From the NCBI RefSeq assembly GCF_934295145.1, contig NZ_CAKRAS010000008.1, positions 6,480-70,479 on the forward strand: 64,000 nucleotides of DNA. Direction: 5' to 3'. A program made the translations under genes and the position numbers. Every line of letters starts with the position of its first letter. The first letter of the stretch is position 1. The DNA comes from an uncultured Eubacterium sp. (GTDB lineage Bacteria > Bacillota > Clostridia > Lachnospirales > Lachnospiraceae). This document shows positions 27,356 to 36,553 of this stretch, piece after piece. Below the pieces are notes generated by a model. That model saw nothing but the letters and a program-made list of their open reading frames with translations, made no database searches and was not told the DNA's origin.

Positions 27356-27471
27356 GGCAAAACCTCCTCTTTTTTAGAGTTAGTATTGTCATCTTACTGT
27401 AAAATATTCCATTCCCGTCCATTACATGCCGTTAATGATCCTGTTTTCTCATATTTTACACACATATCAAA

Positions 27472-27500
27472 AGGGAACAGTCAACCTGTCCCCTCTTTTT
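27472..27500. terminator. Hairpin terminator after the SH3 protein gene
   Basis: Arms 27472-27480 and 27486-27494 (nine pairs, one wobble) with a 5-base loop. A T-rich run follows on the plus strand and four Ts on the minus strand. It lies between two leftward genes, so on the minus strand it would end the SH3 gene. Confidence 0.6.
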
Positions 27501-27527
27501 ATTTCTTTTGTAATACGGTCCAAAACA

Positions 27528-28940
27528 TTACTGCTGGGTTGTAACATATTCTGTCTTTACATATCCCACGATATCGCCGGTTTTTACCTTACTCCATCCG
27601 TTTGCTGTCACTGCAAGCTGACGAAGTTCAGAACCCTGGATTGCGGATGCTAGTACTGTGGACTGCTCATTCGGCTCCTGACGGATATTCATTGTTTCCG
27701 TTGCATATACCCATGCTTTCTGCTCAGTTTCTGTCGTATCCGTTGTCTGCTGTTGCTGAGCAGCTTCCTGCGCCTGCTGATCCTGTGCGGACTGCTGCTG
27801 AGCTGCTTCCTGCGCCTGCTGATCCTGTGCGGACTGCTGCTGAGCTGCTTCCTGTTCCTGCTGTGCTACCTGCTGAGCTGCCTCCTGTGCTTTCTGGTCC
27901 GCTTCCTGTTGCTGCTGTGTATTCCACTCGCTGATCGCATTTGTCAGAGTCACTTCCACCATATTTTTCAGATTTTCATCTGAATTAACAGCATCCTCAT
28001 AACGGGTCTGGACATTTGCCTGCAGGGCAATGACATCTTCACCGTTCTGATAATCACTGATCAGCTGAAGAATCGTATCATCCATAGGATTCTCCTGATA
28101 CTGTAAGTTAAATGGACTGTATATATTATCAATATAATACTCACCTTTGTCATTTGTTGTCACATAGAAGAAATCAAGTCCAGGTGCTGCAGTATCTACA
28201 TTTTTATACTTCAGATCAAATGCTACCGATACGATGAAAGAATGATCATCCGCACCTGTTTTTGTATAACAGGTTATATTATCAAATTTTTCTATGTACT
28301 GACTGTACATGGTGATATATGTTTTTTCTTTATCAGAAATCGGATTTGCATATGTAAGCATCTCACCGGTGTTGCCGGATGCATATGCTGCATAATAATT
28401 TTCAATCAGTGCGTTGATTTCTGTATACTGATCTGTCTCATATTCCTGAGCAGATAATGCAAGATCTTTATTGGCAGCTTTCTTTGCTTTCATACTCTTT
28501 ACACCAATCACGATTGCACAGATCACTACAACTACAACCAGACATCCAATACCGACAAAAGCAATATTTCTGCGCATAAAAGCGATGGATTTTTCTTTTT
28601 TCGCTTCGGATTCATCTAGGCTGCGACGCATTGTCTTTTTCTTCGATGCCATATGATGAGAATCGGACTTCGCACCTGCCATACGGGATTTATCTTTTAC
28701 GGTTTCTTCCGAAATAAACTCCAGATCATCGAAAATCTCATCTTTTTCTTTATCTTTTTTACGATGATGGTGCAGTCTGGTCTCAAAGACATGCTTCTGT
28801 GAATGCTCCGTTTTTCCTTTTTTGCCTTTTTTATATTCAGTTTTCTTTTCTTCTCCTGTTACAATGTCCGGGATTTCATACTCTGTATCACTGTTTTTTA
28901 TATTATTATCTGTTGTTTTTTTCTTATCAAATTCTGACAT
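27528..28940 (-). CDS. Single-pass membrane protein with Gln-rich repeats and C-terminal SH3 domain
   Basis: A 470-residue protein. Residues 1-120 form a highly charged, probably disordered cytoplasmic part (Lys/Asp/Glu/His). One membrane helix lies around 128-150, then an extracytoplasmic domain of about 200 residues, a Gln/Ala-rich repeat region (about 345-400), and a bacterial SH3 domain at the end with MNIRQEPNEQSTVL and GYVKTEYV. Bacterial SH3 domains often bind cell wall. The topology (basic N-terminus inside, SH3 outside) and position just downstream of pilT suggest an envelope role, perhaps next to the pilus machine, but that is inference. GGAGG precedes the ATG and it has its own promoter. 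Confidence 0.85.
   Translation of the reverse strand: MSEFDKKKTTDNNIKNSDTEYEIPDIVTGEEKKTEYKKGKKGKTEHSQKHVFETRLHHHRKKDKEKDEIFDDLEFISEETVKDKSRMAGAKSDSHHMASKKKTMRRSLDESEAKKEKSIAFMRRNIAFVGIGCLVVVVVICAIVIGVKSMKAKKAANKDLALSAQEYETDQYTEINALIENYYAAYASGNTGEMLTYANPISDKEKTYITMYSQYIEKFDNITCYTKTGADDHSFIVSVAFDLKYKNVDTAAPGLDFFYVTTNDKGEYYIDNIYSPFNLQYQENPMDDTILQLISDYQNGEDVIALQANVQTRYEDAVNSDENLKNMVEVTLTNAISEWNTQQQQEADQKAQEAAQQVAQQEQEAAQQQSAQDQQAQEAAQQQSAQDQQAQEAAQQQQTTDTTETEQKAWVYATETMNIRQEPNEQSTVLASAIQGSELRQLAVTANGWSKVKTGDIVGYVKTEYVTTQQ
27756..27852. repeat. 42-bp in-frame tandem repeat in the SH3 protein gene
   Basis: A near-identical 42-base unit occurs twice in a row with partial flanking units (for example, 27781 and 27823 start the same run). 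It encodes a 14-residue Gln/Ala unit (AQEAAQQQSAQDQQ). Such repeats commonly vary in copy number between strains. Confidence 0.85.
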
Positions 28941-28966
28941 ATCTTACCTCCGATAGTTCGCCTAAC

Positions 28967-28995
28967 ATAATACCACAGAGGATAAAATACGTCTA
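28967..28995 (-). promoter_or_regulatory. Promoter of the SH3 protein gene
   Basis: Minus-strand TAGACG (28990-28995), 17 bases, TATTAT (28967-28972) preceded by TGTGG. It lies 27 bases before the ATG, in the gap after pilT. Confidence 0.5.
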
Positions 28996-29099
28996 GGTAT
29001 TTAAAAAAAGTTTATGAAATAATCACATTTGTCCACTTTTCATTAAACTCTGTTTATCTTGTGTTAAAAACCTGGATCATGTAATGATTCCTCCTGCTT

Positions 29100-30170
29100 C
29101 TACCGCAGTGTCGACTCCAGTTCCGCCCGGTTATTGGTATATACAAATGCGTCCTCTCTTGTTATATACCCTTGCTGCATGAGCCGGACCAGATCCGCAT
29201 TCAGCGTATGCATGCCGAGTGCTGCTCCGGACTGCATCATGGTGGAAATCTGATGCGTTTTGCCCTCACGGATCAGGTTCAAAATCGCATCCGTAGCGAC
29301 CAGAAGCTCTGTACCCGCAATTCTCGTCACGCCTCCGCCACACGGGATCAGACATTGACTGACAATTCCTCTCAACGTACCAGCCAGCTGAATCCGAACC
29401 TGATTCTGTCCTTCTGCCGGACATGCATCAATAATTCGCTCCACGGTTTGTGCCGCTCCGGTTGTATGAAGCGTGGAAAGTACAAGATGTCCGGTTTCTG
29501 CCGCCATCAGTGCAGCCTGGATTGTTTCATAGTCACGCATCTCTCCCACAAGGATCACATCCGGATCTTCACGCAGGGCACTGCGCAGAGCTGATGCAAA
29601 ATCGGATACATCGTCTCCTACTTCCCTCTGATGAATCAGAGACTGTTTGCTTTCATAGACATACTCAACCGGATCTTCAATTGTAATAATATGCCGGTCA
29701 CTGTACTGATTCATATATTCGATCATAGCGGCCAGCGTTGTGGATTTTCCACTTCCCGTCGGCCCGGTAACAAGGATCAATCCACGAGGGGATTTCGCCA
29801 TTTCATAGAGAACGGTCGGCATCTTCAGTTCTTCCAATGTCGGAATTGATGCATTCAGCAGCCGGATGGTTGCTGCCATTTTTTTCTGCTGCCGGAACAC
29901 ATTCACTCTCTGCCGTTTTCCATCTGTCGTCTGAAAAGAGAAATCGGCATCCTTTCCCTGTTCAAACAGCATTCTCTGCCTGTCCGGCATCATGGCATAC
30001 AGCATACCCGTTATTTCATCTGCTGGGAACTGTGTCTGTGCCGGAATCAGTTTTCCGTTGATCCGGTACCAGACCGGCATTCCTTCTGAAATATGAATAT
30101 CCGATGCTTGTTTCTCCCGTGCTTCCCGTATGATTGCATCTACGGTCAGCTGTAAACTGCCATCTGCCAT
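29100..30170 (-). CDS. pilT: Type IV pilus retraction ATPase PilT
   Basis: A hexameric secretion ATPase that powers pilus disassembly at the cytoplasmic face. It has 356 residues. Walker A is GPTGSGKST, followed by the Asp box (IEDPVEYVY), Walker B (DPDVILVGEMRD) and the His box (TGHLVLSTLHT). The N-terminal PAS-like domain has ASDIHISEGMPVWYRINGKL. It lacks the zinc-finger Cys cluster of extension ATPases, which separates it from the pilB product next door. It is the last pil gene of the locus; its presence predicts retractable pili. Confidence 0.95.
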   Translation of the reverse strand: MADGSLQLTVDAIIREAREKQASDIHISEGMPVWYRINGKLIPAQTQFPADEITGMLYAMMPDRQRMLFEQGKDADFSFQTTDGKRQRVNVFRQQKKMAATIRLLNASIPTLEELKMPTVLYEMAKSPRGLILVTGPTGSGKSTTLAAMIEYMNQYSDRHIITIEDPVEYVYESKQSLIHQREVGDDVSDFASALRSALREDPDVILVGEMRDYETIQAALMAAETGHLVLSTLHTTGAAQTVERIIDACPAEGQNQVRIQLAGTLRGIVSQCLIPCGGGVTRIAGTELLVATDAILNLIREGKTHQISTMMQSGAALGMHTLNADLVRLMQQGYITREDAFVYTNNRAELESTLR

Positions 30171-30204
30171 ACTGTCAGACCTCTCTTTCTCTATCTGTCA
30201 GTTC

Positions 30205-31881
30205 CTACTGATAACTGATTTTTAACAATTCTTCCGGTGTGGTCACACCCTCTTTTACCAGATTCAGGCCACTTTCCTTTAACGTACGCATGTGCTGGTG
30301 TTCTTTCGCATATGCTGTGATTTCTTCTACTGTATTATGATTGATGATCATACGGCGGATTTCGTTATCAATTGAAACAATCTCATGCACCGCAATTCGT
30401 CCGCTGTAACCAGTATGATTACAGTGCGCACATCCAACACCGCGACGCACTTTTTTGACATCTTCTCCAAGAAAAATCTGTTCCTGTTCGGTTGTCTCCA
30501 TCTCCACACCGCATTTTGGACACACTTTACGCATCAGACGCTGTGCCACCAGTCCCACCAGCGAATTGGCCACCAGATACGTTTCCACTCCCATATCCTC
30601 CAGGCGGACAATACTGGAAACCGCATCATTGGTATGCAACGTACTCAACACCATATGACCGGTGATTGCTGCACGGACGGAAGTACCTGCGGTCTCTCCG
30701 TCTCGGGTCTCACCTACCATGATGATATCTGGATCCTGGCGCATCAGGGCTCGCAGACCCACATCAAAGGTCAGCCCTGCTACTGGATTTACCTGTGTCT
30801 GATTGATTCCAGCCATATTTTTTTCCACCGGATCCTCGATGGTGGAAATATTGACATTTCTGCTGGACAGATAATCCAGCACCATATATAACGTCGTGGA
30901 TTTACCGCTTCCTGTCGGTCCGGTAATATAAATAATTCCGTTCGGACGGTTCAGCATCGGTGCAAACTGGTTATAGCTGTAATCATCCATACCAAAATGA
31001 TCTGCATGATCCATATGAGTAGTCGCAGCCATGATTCTCAGTACTGCTTTTTCACCAAATACTGTCGGCAATACAGATACACGAATATTTACACTTCCGC
31101 CTTCCAGATTGACACGAAAATGTCCATCCTGTGGAATTCGTTTCTCTGCAATATCCAGATTTGACAAAATCTTAATACGGGCGATCAGCGGTGCATGGAT
31201 ATGTCTCTGAATCGTTACATATTCCATGATCACACCATCAATTCGCATTCGTACTTTCGTCTCTGTCTCAAAAGGCTCGATATGAATATCACTTGCTTCT
31301 GATTTGATTGCACGCTCGATCAGACTGTTCAGCAGTCGAATGATCGGTGCTTCATCATCTCCGGCCCCCAAATCCTCAATGGCCAGTTCTTCCGCCTCCG
31401 GAATGGCAAAATCTACATTTGCCTGCGTCGCTGCTTTTCTGGCACTGACCTCTGCAAAATAATAAGAAACAGCTTTTCGCAGGGGTTCTTCCTCACTCAG
31501 ATAAATCTGCAGCTGGCAGCCGGTCTGCTGTCGTACTTCCTCCAATGCAAAATAGTTCAGCGGATCGTTTGTAACGATAGTCATATTGTGTCCCTGAACG
31601 CTGAGCGGAAGAATCAGATTTTTCTCACACAGTTCGCGGTTTACCATACCAACTGCCTGAAGCTCCACAGTCTGCTGTACCACATCTATAATTTCCAGAT
31701 GCAGTCTGCTGGCCAGCGCATCCAACACCTGTGTCTCCGAGACAAATCCCAGTTCCATCAAGATCTGACCTACTCGTTTGTCACGATGTTCCTTCTGCCA
31801 TACAAGCGCCTGCTGCATCTGCGCCTCTGTTACATATCCTTTTTCAATCAGAATATCTCCAATTCTCAGATTCGTATTCAC
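30205..31881 (-). CDS. pilB: Type IV pilus extension ATPase PilB with MshEN domain
   Basis: The ATPase that drives pilin assembly, 558 residues. Residues 5-60 match the double MshEN motif (RIGDILIEKGYVTEAQM ... RVGQILMELGFVSETQV), a domain known to bind cyclic di-GMP in MshE and related ATPases. The core has GPTGSGKSTTLY, IEDPVEK and GETRDGETA. The C-terminal CPKCG ... CAHC four-Cys zinc finger is typical of extension ATPases. The start is a GTG at 31881 with AAGGAG 10 bases upstream. It ends 34 bases before pilT. Confidence 0.95.
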   Translation of the reverse strand: MNTNLRIGDILIEKGYVTEAQMQQALVWQKEHRDKRVGQILMELGFVSETQVLDALASRLHLEIIDVVQQTVELQAVGMVNRELCEKNLILPLSVQGHNMTIVTNDPLNYFALEEVRQQTGCQLQIYLSEEEPLRKAVSYYFAEVSARKAATQANVDFAIPEAEELAIEDLGAGDDEAPIIRLLNSLIERAIKSEASDIHIEPFETETKVRMRIDGVIMEYVTIQRHIHAPLIARIKILSNLDIAEKRIPQDGHFRVNLEGGSVNIRVSVLPTVFGEKAVLRIMAATTHMDHADHFGMDDYSYNQFAPMLNRPNGIIYITGPTGSGKSTTLYMVLDYLSSRNVNISTIEDPVEKNMAGINQTQVNPVAGLTFDVGLRALMRQDPDIIMVGETRDGETAGTSVRAAITGHMVLSTLHTNDAVSSIVRLEDMGVETYLVANSLVGLVAQRLMRKVCPKCGVEMETTEQEQIFLGEDVKKVRRGVGCAHCNHTGYSGRIAVHEIVSIDNEIRRMIINHNTVEEITAYAKEHQHMRTLKESGLNLVKEGVTTPEELLKISYQ

Positions 31882-31911
31882 TTACTCATTTCTCCTTCAA
31901 GTTTTACGCTT

Positions 31912-32622
31912 CTAATTTTCTCCGCAGGTGTATACCGCCAATGTGCAGTTACAGCTCATCTGAGAAACCGTCTGCAGACTACTGTTTACATACTCATTTT
32001 CCTGCATGGAAAAAGATGTCACCTGAATCCCCGGATAATTATTGGCGACATCATCCAGAAATGCCCGGATTTCCGTTTCATTTCCCTGAACTGTCACATC
32101 CACGGATGTAGTGTTGACATCAGCCGCCTGTGGCACAGTCCTCCCCTCTTCCTGTGCAGTTTCTGCACTGTCCGAAGTATCCTCTACCTCTGTGCTTTCC
32201 ACATCCGTTGTATCCGTTGTTGCCTCTGCATTATTCACTTCTGATAATACATATGCAGACGGAACCCCCGGAGCTGTCCCGGTAATATTCAGATACACCG
32301 GGAACAGATTATGGTCCAGCACGATTCCCGTAACCAGTTCATCTACCTGTCGATTTTCCAGCAGATCATAATAGCCTTCTTTCGTAGCCTGCAACAATTC
32401 CTGCTGTTTTGCAATCTTCACATCAAGATTGCCTGTCCGATCCATTACATCCTGCATTTCCTGCTGCTCTGCTTCCACCTCGGTCCGCTGGTCGGACAGA
32501 TCCATATGCTTATCTATGGCCGGAAAAATAAGAAACCGGATCATAAAAAATGCTACCAGCACACAGGCCAGCACTTTCAAAAGGAAAATATCCTTCGGTC
32601 TTAATTCCATACTGATTTTCAT
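31912..32622 (-). CDS. PilO-like inner-membrane alignment protein
   Basis: A 236-residue bitopic protein. It has a short N-terminal cytoplasmic tail, one membrane helix (about 14-35), a coiled coil (about 40-85) and an extracytoplasmic domain interrupted by a Thr/Asp/Glu-rich linker (about 130-165). Topology, size and position right after the PilM-PilN fusion fit PilO, which pairs with PilN to link the pilus base to the ATPases. Its ATG overlaps the upstream stop by one base (TAATG). Confidence 0.75.
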   Translation of the reverse strand: MKISMELRPKDIFLLKVLACVLVAFFMIRFLIFPAIDKHMDLSDQRTEVEAEQQEMQDVMDRTGNLDVKIAKQQELLQATKEGYYDLLENRQVDELVTGIVLDHNLFPVYLNITGTAPGVPSAYVLSEVNNAEATTDTTDVESTEVEDTSDSAETAQEEGRTVPQAADVNTTSVDVTVQGNETEIRAFLDDVANNYPGIQVTSFSMQENEYVNSSLQTVSQMSCNCTLAVYTCGEN

Positions 32623-34046
32623 TACTGCTCACCTCCGGCTTCTTCTGCTTTCAATACACAGGAAAGCATCAGGGAATACTCTCCGCCATCATAACTGTAA
32701 CCACTGTAATTCACAGAATCAAACAATCCGGTATCATCCAGCTTTTGAATATAATTCGGGATGTCAATAACTTTGCGGCTCACTGCATGAAAAGTCAGCG
32801 TACCGGTCGACATATCCAGTGACTGTACACGCACAGACATATCATTACCGCCTACATCCACGATTTTTTCCAGCATTTCCTCTGTCAGATCCGGATATGT
32901 ATCAAGATTCTGTTTCATCTGCGCTACCTGACTCAATTGTGTTGCCAGTTTTTCACTCTCTGTCTCTTTAGCAAGTGCTTTACTGTATTCTTCCTGTACC
33001 TGGGAATCATTGATCCAGTCCTCAATGGCAGCTGTCTTATGTGCTTCTGCCAGATTCCATACTGACAGACCCGCGTATAACACTGCACAAATTCCAAATA
33101 TAACCAGCGGATATATAATCTGCTTCGCCGTATTTTTTGTTTTCACCGTTCCCTCTTCATGGGTGCAGCACCATACCTGATACAGATTGATCTCTTTCGT
33201 TTTTTCTTTCATCAGAGCACCGATACAAGCCAGCCAGTCTTCCGCATTTTCCGCTGCAGAAAAATTCAGGTCAATCTTCAACGGATGTGCTTCCAGCTGC
33301 ATGTTATGAATGCCCTCCACACTGACCTCAAAATCATCGGTTTGACAACCTGCATAATAGACATCTGTGATCGGAACCTCAGATTTCGTTGTTGCATAAA
33401 ACTGTAAAATACCGGAGATCAGACGAACAATCTCTGTTCCAAAATCCAAAGTACCGCGTTCACTGAAAATCCGGCTCTTTGTAGAGTACAGATATATCCC
33501 TTCCCGATACAACAGACTTGTCACACTGTTTTCTTCAAAAAGCAGGTAAATGGCAGTCTCACAGCTATGGCTTTTCTGATGCGCCATCACCCGCAGATAC
33601 CCCTCAACATAGACGGTAATCTCACGGACAGGAAGTCCGATCTCGCGGCAGAATTCTATTACCTGTGTAATGATCGCATCATCGGCACTTCCACAGCAAA
33701 GGGTAACACCATTTTTTCGATCAGCCGAAATTACAGAATAATCCATAACGGAATCTCCTTCCGTTTCCGCCACAATGTTTTCTGCCATGCGGGTCAGCTC
33801 TTTTCCGGTTGCATATGGGATCTGCGTAATACGGCTGGAACTATAAGAAGATGGAAATACCATTTTCACCGGTCCCGGATGATGCTTCTGTGTATATTCC
33901 CGAAGCGCTTCCTTCCAAAGTTCGATAGGATTCCCGAATCCGTTGAGAGGAATCCGCTCTACCTCCTGTACCTTTGGCGGCTTTCCGGCTTTTCCGGAAG
34001 CAACAAGGATACACTCGTCCTGTATTACTATTACTGTATCACTCAT
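32622..34046 (-). CDS. PilM-PilN fusion protein
   Basis: A 474-residue protein. Residues 1-285 look like an actin-fold PilM/GspL-type cytoplasmic domain. A short INLYQVW stretch (about 290) matches the INLLP motif with which PilN usually starts and which PilM binds. A membrane helix (about 307-328), a coiled coil and a C-terminal periplasm-side ferredoxin-like PilN domain follow. Separate pilM and pilN genes are the rule in proteobacteria. Here the interaction peptide is built into one chain, the same layout as GspL. Domain boundaries are estimated by eye. Confidence 0.78.
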   Translation of the reverse strand: MSDTVIVIQDECILVASGKAGKPPKVQEVERIPLNGFGNPIELWKEALREYTQKHHPGPVKMVFPSSYSSSRITQIPYATGKELTRMAENIVAETEGDSVMDYSVISADRKNGVTLCCGSADDAIITQVIEFCREIGLPVREITVYVEGYLRVMAHQKSHSCETAIYLLFEENSVTSLLYREGIYLYSTKSRIFSERGTLDFGTEIVRLISGILQFYATTKSEVPITDVYYAGCQTDDFEVSVEGIHNMQLEAHPLKIDLNFSAAENAEDWLACIGALMKEKTKEINLYQVWCCTHEEGTVKTKNTAKQIIYPLVIFGICAVLYAGLSVWNLAEAHKTAAIEDWINDSQVQEEYSKALAKETESEKLATQLSQVAQMKQNLDTYPDLTEEMLEKIVDVGGNDMSVRVQSLDMSTGTLTFHAVSRKVIDIPNYIQKLDDTGLFDSVNYSGYSYDGGEYSLMLSCVLKAEEAGGEQ

Positions 34047-34082
34047 CTGTATTTATCCTCCATTTTATCTGGTGTATCCATT

Positions 34083-35276
34083 TTATGAATTTTCAATAGC
34101 TGAATAGGATTCATAGATTGGCAGCATTACCGCCATCATGATAAATCCAACGATCACAGCCATAACGATGATCAGGATCGGCTCCATCAGTGTTACGATA
34201 CGCTTAGTCGCCTGCTCTGCCTCATCCTCCAGCGTTGCCGCGATGGAATCCAGCATCAGATCCAGCCGGCCGCTCTCTTCGCCAATCTGTACTGTACTGG
34301 CCAGTTTCTTCTGAATGCCATCCACCATATGAAGAGCCTGAGACAATGGCACACCGCTGCGCACCTTCGTAACCACCTCACCAAACTGTTCTTCCACATA
34401 GGCGTTTCCAATGGTTTTCCCTGCAGTTGCGATAGCCATAGTAATCGGCATTCCACTTGTATAAAGGCTGCTTAGTATGCGTGCGAAACGTGCCGTATAG
34501 ATAACCTGAAACAGATTGCCAAACAAAGGCATCTTCACTTTTCCACGATCCAGCGTTTTACGTACGCCCGGAATGCCTGCGATCAGGCGGATTACCATAA
34601 CAATGGCAAATACGATGATCAGTGCTATATACCAGCGTTTCGTAAGAAAATCCGAACAATTGATCAATACCGTTGTCATCCACGGCAGTTGATCCAGCTG
34701 GTCAAATAATGACTGAAACTGTGGCAAAATAAATGTCACGATCAAAATAACGATAGCCACACACAAAATAAGTAAAATACACGGATATGTCATTGCTGAC
34801 CTTACCTGCTGCGTCAACTTATAATCCTTTTCATATTGAACCGCCAGACGTCCGGTTACCTGATCAATGTTTCCACTTCCCTCGCCAGAACGAATCATCC
34901 CGATCATCAGATCTGGGAAACATTTTTTCGTCTCCATTGCCTCTGATAATGGAGTACCTTTCTTCAGATCCTGCAGGATATCTTTGTAGATCACACGCTC
35001 ACCCGCTGTGATTCCCTCCTGCTCTGAAATAATATCAAGTGCCCTTACAAGTGTCACTCCGGAAGCCAGAAGCGTTGACAGCTCCCTGCAGAATACCGCA
35101 AGTTGTTTTGCCTTTAATTTCTGATAACCACGGCTCTCCGTTAAATTTTTTGCACTGATCAGAAAAAGTCCGTCTTCACGCAACTGCTGCTGTAGGGCAT
35201 TCTCAGCAGCCGCCTCCAGCGTTCCCTTATGCTTTTTTCCTTTCATGTCTTTTGCGACATATCGAAAACGTGCCAT
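34083..35276 (-). CDS. pilC: Type IV pilus platform protein PilC
   Basis: The polytopic inner-membrane platform of the pilus machine, 397 residues. It has two type II secretion F domains (about 60-185 and 265-385), each ending in membrane helices, with family signatures FCRELSTLLASGVTL, IRSGEGSGNIDQ and, in the second copy, QIGEESGRLDLML. The N-terminal cap has FRYVAKDMKGKK. It lies between the PilM-PilN fusion and the prepilin peptidase. Confidence 0.95.
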   Translation of the reverse strand: MARFRYVAKDMKGKKHKGTLEAAAENALQQQLREDGLFLISAKNLTESRGYQKLKAKQLAVFCRELSTLLASGVTLVRALDIISEQEGITAGERVIYKDILQDLKKGTPLSEAMETKKCFPDLMIGMIRSGEGSGNIDQVTGRLAVQYEKDYKLTQQVRSAMTYPCILLILCVAIVILIVTFILPQFQSLFDQLDQLPWMTTVLINCSDFLTKRWYIALIIVFAIVMVIRLIAGIPGVRKTLDRGKVKMPLFGNLFQVIYTARFARILSSLYTSGMPITMAIATAGKTIGNAYVEEQFGEVVTKVRSGVPLSQALHMVDGIQKKLASTVQIGEESGRLDLMLDSIAATLEDEAEQATKRIVTLMEPILIIVMAVIVGFIMMAVMLPIYESYSAIENS

Positions 35277-35295
35277 CTTCTGAATTCCTTTCTGT

Positions 35296-36078
35296 CTATA
35301 ATTTTCCCAGATACCATTTTACAATACGGTCTCCCACAAATGCAGAAACAGCCAGTCCCACAGCCAGGAACGGACCGAATGCAAAATGATCTTTCCTTTT
35401 CAATTTTCCACTTAACAACATAAAAGCTCCATAACCGCCTCCGGTAAGAAGCCCGATAAACATGGCACATACGGTAGCTCCCGTTCCCAGGAACAGTCCC
35501 GATGCAGCCATCAGTTTAATATCTCCGCCCCCAAAAGCTCCCGGAATGATCAGCGCCAATATCAGCATTGGTACTGAAATCACCACAGCCCCCAGCAGAC
35601 GGCTTCCAATTCCATGCTCCGGAAACACCCATACTGCACACACCGCCAAAACAAGGATCATAATGTGAAATCTATCATATATCATCTGTGTATCCTGATC
35701 GATTAGGGCTACCACAAGCAATATTCCCAAATAAGCAAAAATCACTGCACCTTTCAGGGAAATAATTCCCGAAAGTCCACAGCCAAAATATATTCCGCAG
35801 CCGATAAATACTGCGCCTCCGGCTACTTCCACCAGAAAATCTCTCCAGGGGATCTTCCCCCCGCAGGTTCTGCACTTTCCACCAAGACAAAGATAACTGA
35901 TACATGGGACCAACTCCAATCCTTTCAGTTCCCTGCCACAATTGGTACAATGGCTCCGCCCCTTAACAATACTTTCCTGACGGGGCATCCTGTCTATTAC
36001 TACATTCAAAAAACTGAAGATACAGGCTCCAAAAAAAAACCGTATCACATATATTATCACTTCTACTACTGCTAACAT
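35296..36078 (-). CDS. pilD: Prepilin peptidase
   Basis: An A24-family aspartic peptidase and N-methyltransferase that cleaves the leader after Gly in all class III pilins here. It has 260 residues and about seven membrane segments. The cytoplasmic loop keeps four zinc Cys (CTNC ... CRTC). The catalytic Asp residues are in ALIDQDTQ and FGGGDIKLMA. It starts one base after the stop of the small pilin-like gene at 36080. Confidence 0.95.
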   Translation of the reverse strand: MLAVVEVIIYVIRFFFGACIFSFLNVVIDRMPRQESIVKGRSHCTNCGRELKGLELVPCISYLCLGGKCRTCGGKIPWRDFLVEVAGGAVFIGCGIYFGCGLSGIISLKGAVIFAYLGILLVVALIDQDTQMIYDRFHIMILVLAVCAVWVFPEHGIGSRLLGAVVISVPMLILALIIPGAFGGGDIKLMAASGLFLGTGATVCAMFIGLLTGGGYGAFMLLSGKLKRKDHFAFGPFLAVGLAVSAFVGDRIVKWYLGKL

Positions 36079-36079
36079 T

Positions 36080-36523
36080 TTATTCTCCGGTATTGATCAT
36101 GCTTTCTTCATGATACACAGTGTATCTGTCCTCTGCATCCGCATCATACCAGACCGTGTATTCCCCTTCCCGGTAAACAAATCGACAAACTGTATATCCG
36201 TCCTCTTCCACCTGAAGAATCCAAAAATCTCCAGGCACTTCACTTAACTGTAAAATTTCTTCATATAAACCATCTGCGATGCCTCCCTCCCGGGTGACAT
36301 CGCAGAAAGCCTCATTTCTGCCATACTGCTGTGTTGCAATTACCTGGGCTGCCATTCGCACCGATCTGGCATTCCCCATAGCGACCTGGGAGTCAGCCCG
36401 GTACATTAACCGGAGCACCCCAGGAACTACTAACACAATAGCAAGCAGGATTATGATCAGAAGGTAAACGGCCAGCCTGATCCAGTTGTATTTAGTTTTC
36501 TTCTTTGGTGTCTTGACTGGCAT
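36080..36523 (-). CDS. Pilin-like membrane protein without a prepilin leader
   Basis: A 147-residue protein with a basic N-terminus (KKKTKYNW), one membrane helix (about 16-40) and a small acidic extracytoplasmic domain. The segment after the helix (ARSVRMAAQVIATQQYG, about 52-68) clearly resembles the same region of the two pilins upstream (RQVVMAAQTIADEQYG). However, the Gly-Phe cleavage site and the Glu at +5 are missing. It may be a degenerate pilin, or a permanently membrane-anchored pilin mimic that contacts the base. It is located in the operon between the pilins and pilD. Confidence 0.75.
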   Translation of the reverse strand: MPVKTPKKKTKYNWIRLAVYLLIIILLAIVLVVPGVLRLMYRADSQVAMGNARSVRMAAQVIATQQYGRNEAFCDVTREGGIADGLYEEILQLSEVPGDFWILQVEEDGYTVCRFVYREGEYTVWYDADAEDRYTVYHEESMINTGE

Positions 36524-36553
36524 GTGGTTACCCTCTTCTTAAATTAAATTAAA

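Noticed and set aside
29050..29100. Tiny ORF with AGGAGG after pilT
   Set aside because: Only eight codons follow the ATG; there is nothing to support translation beyond a chance ribosome-like site.
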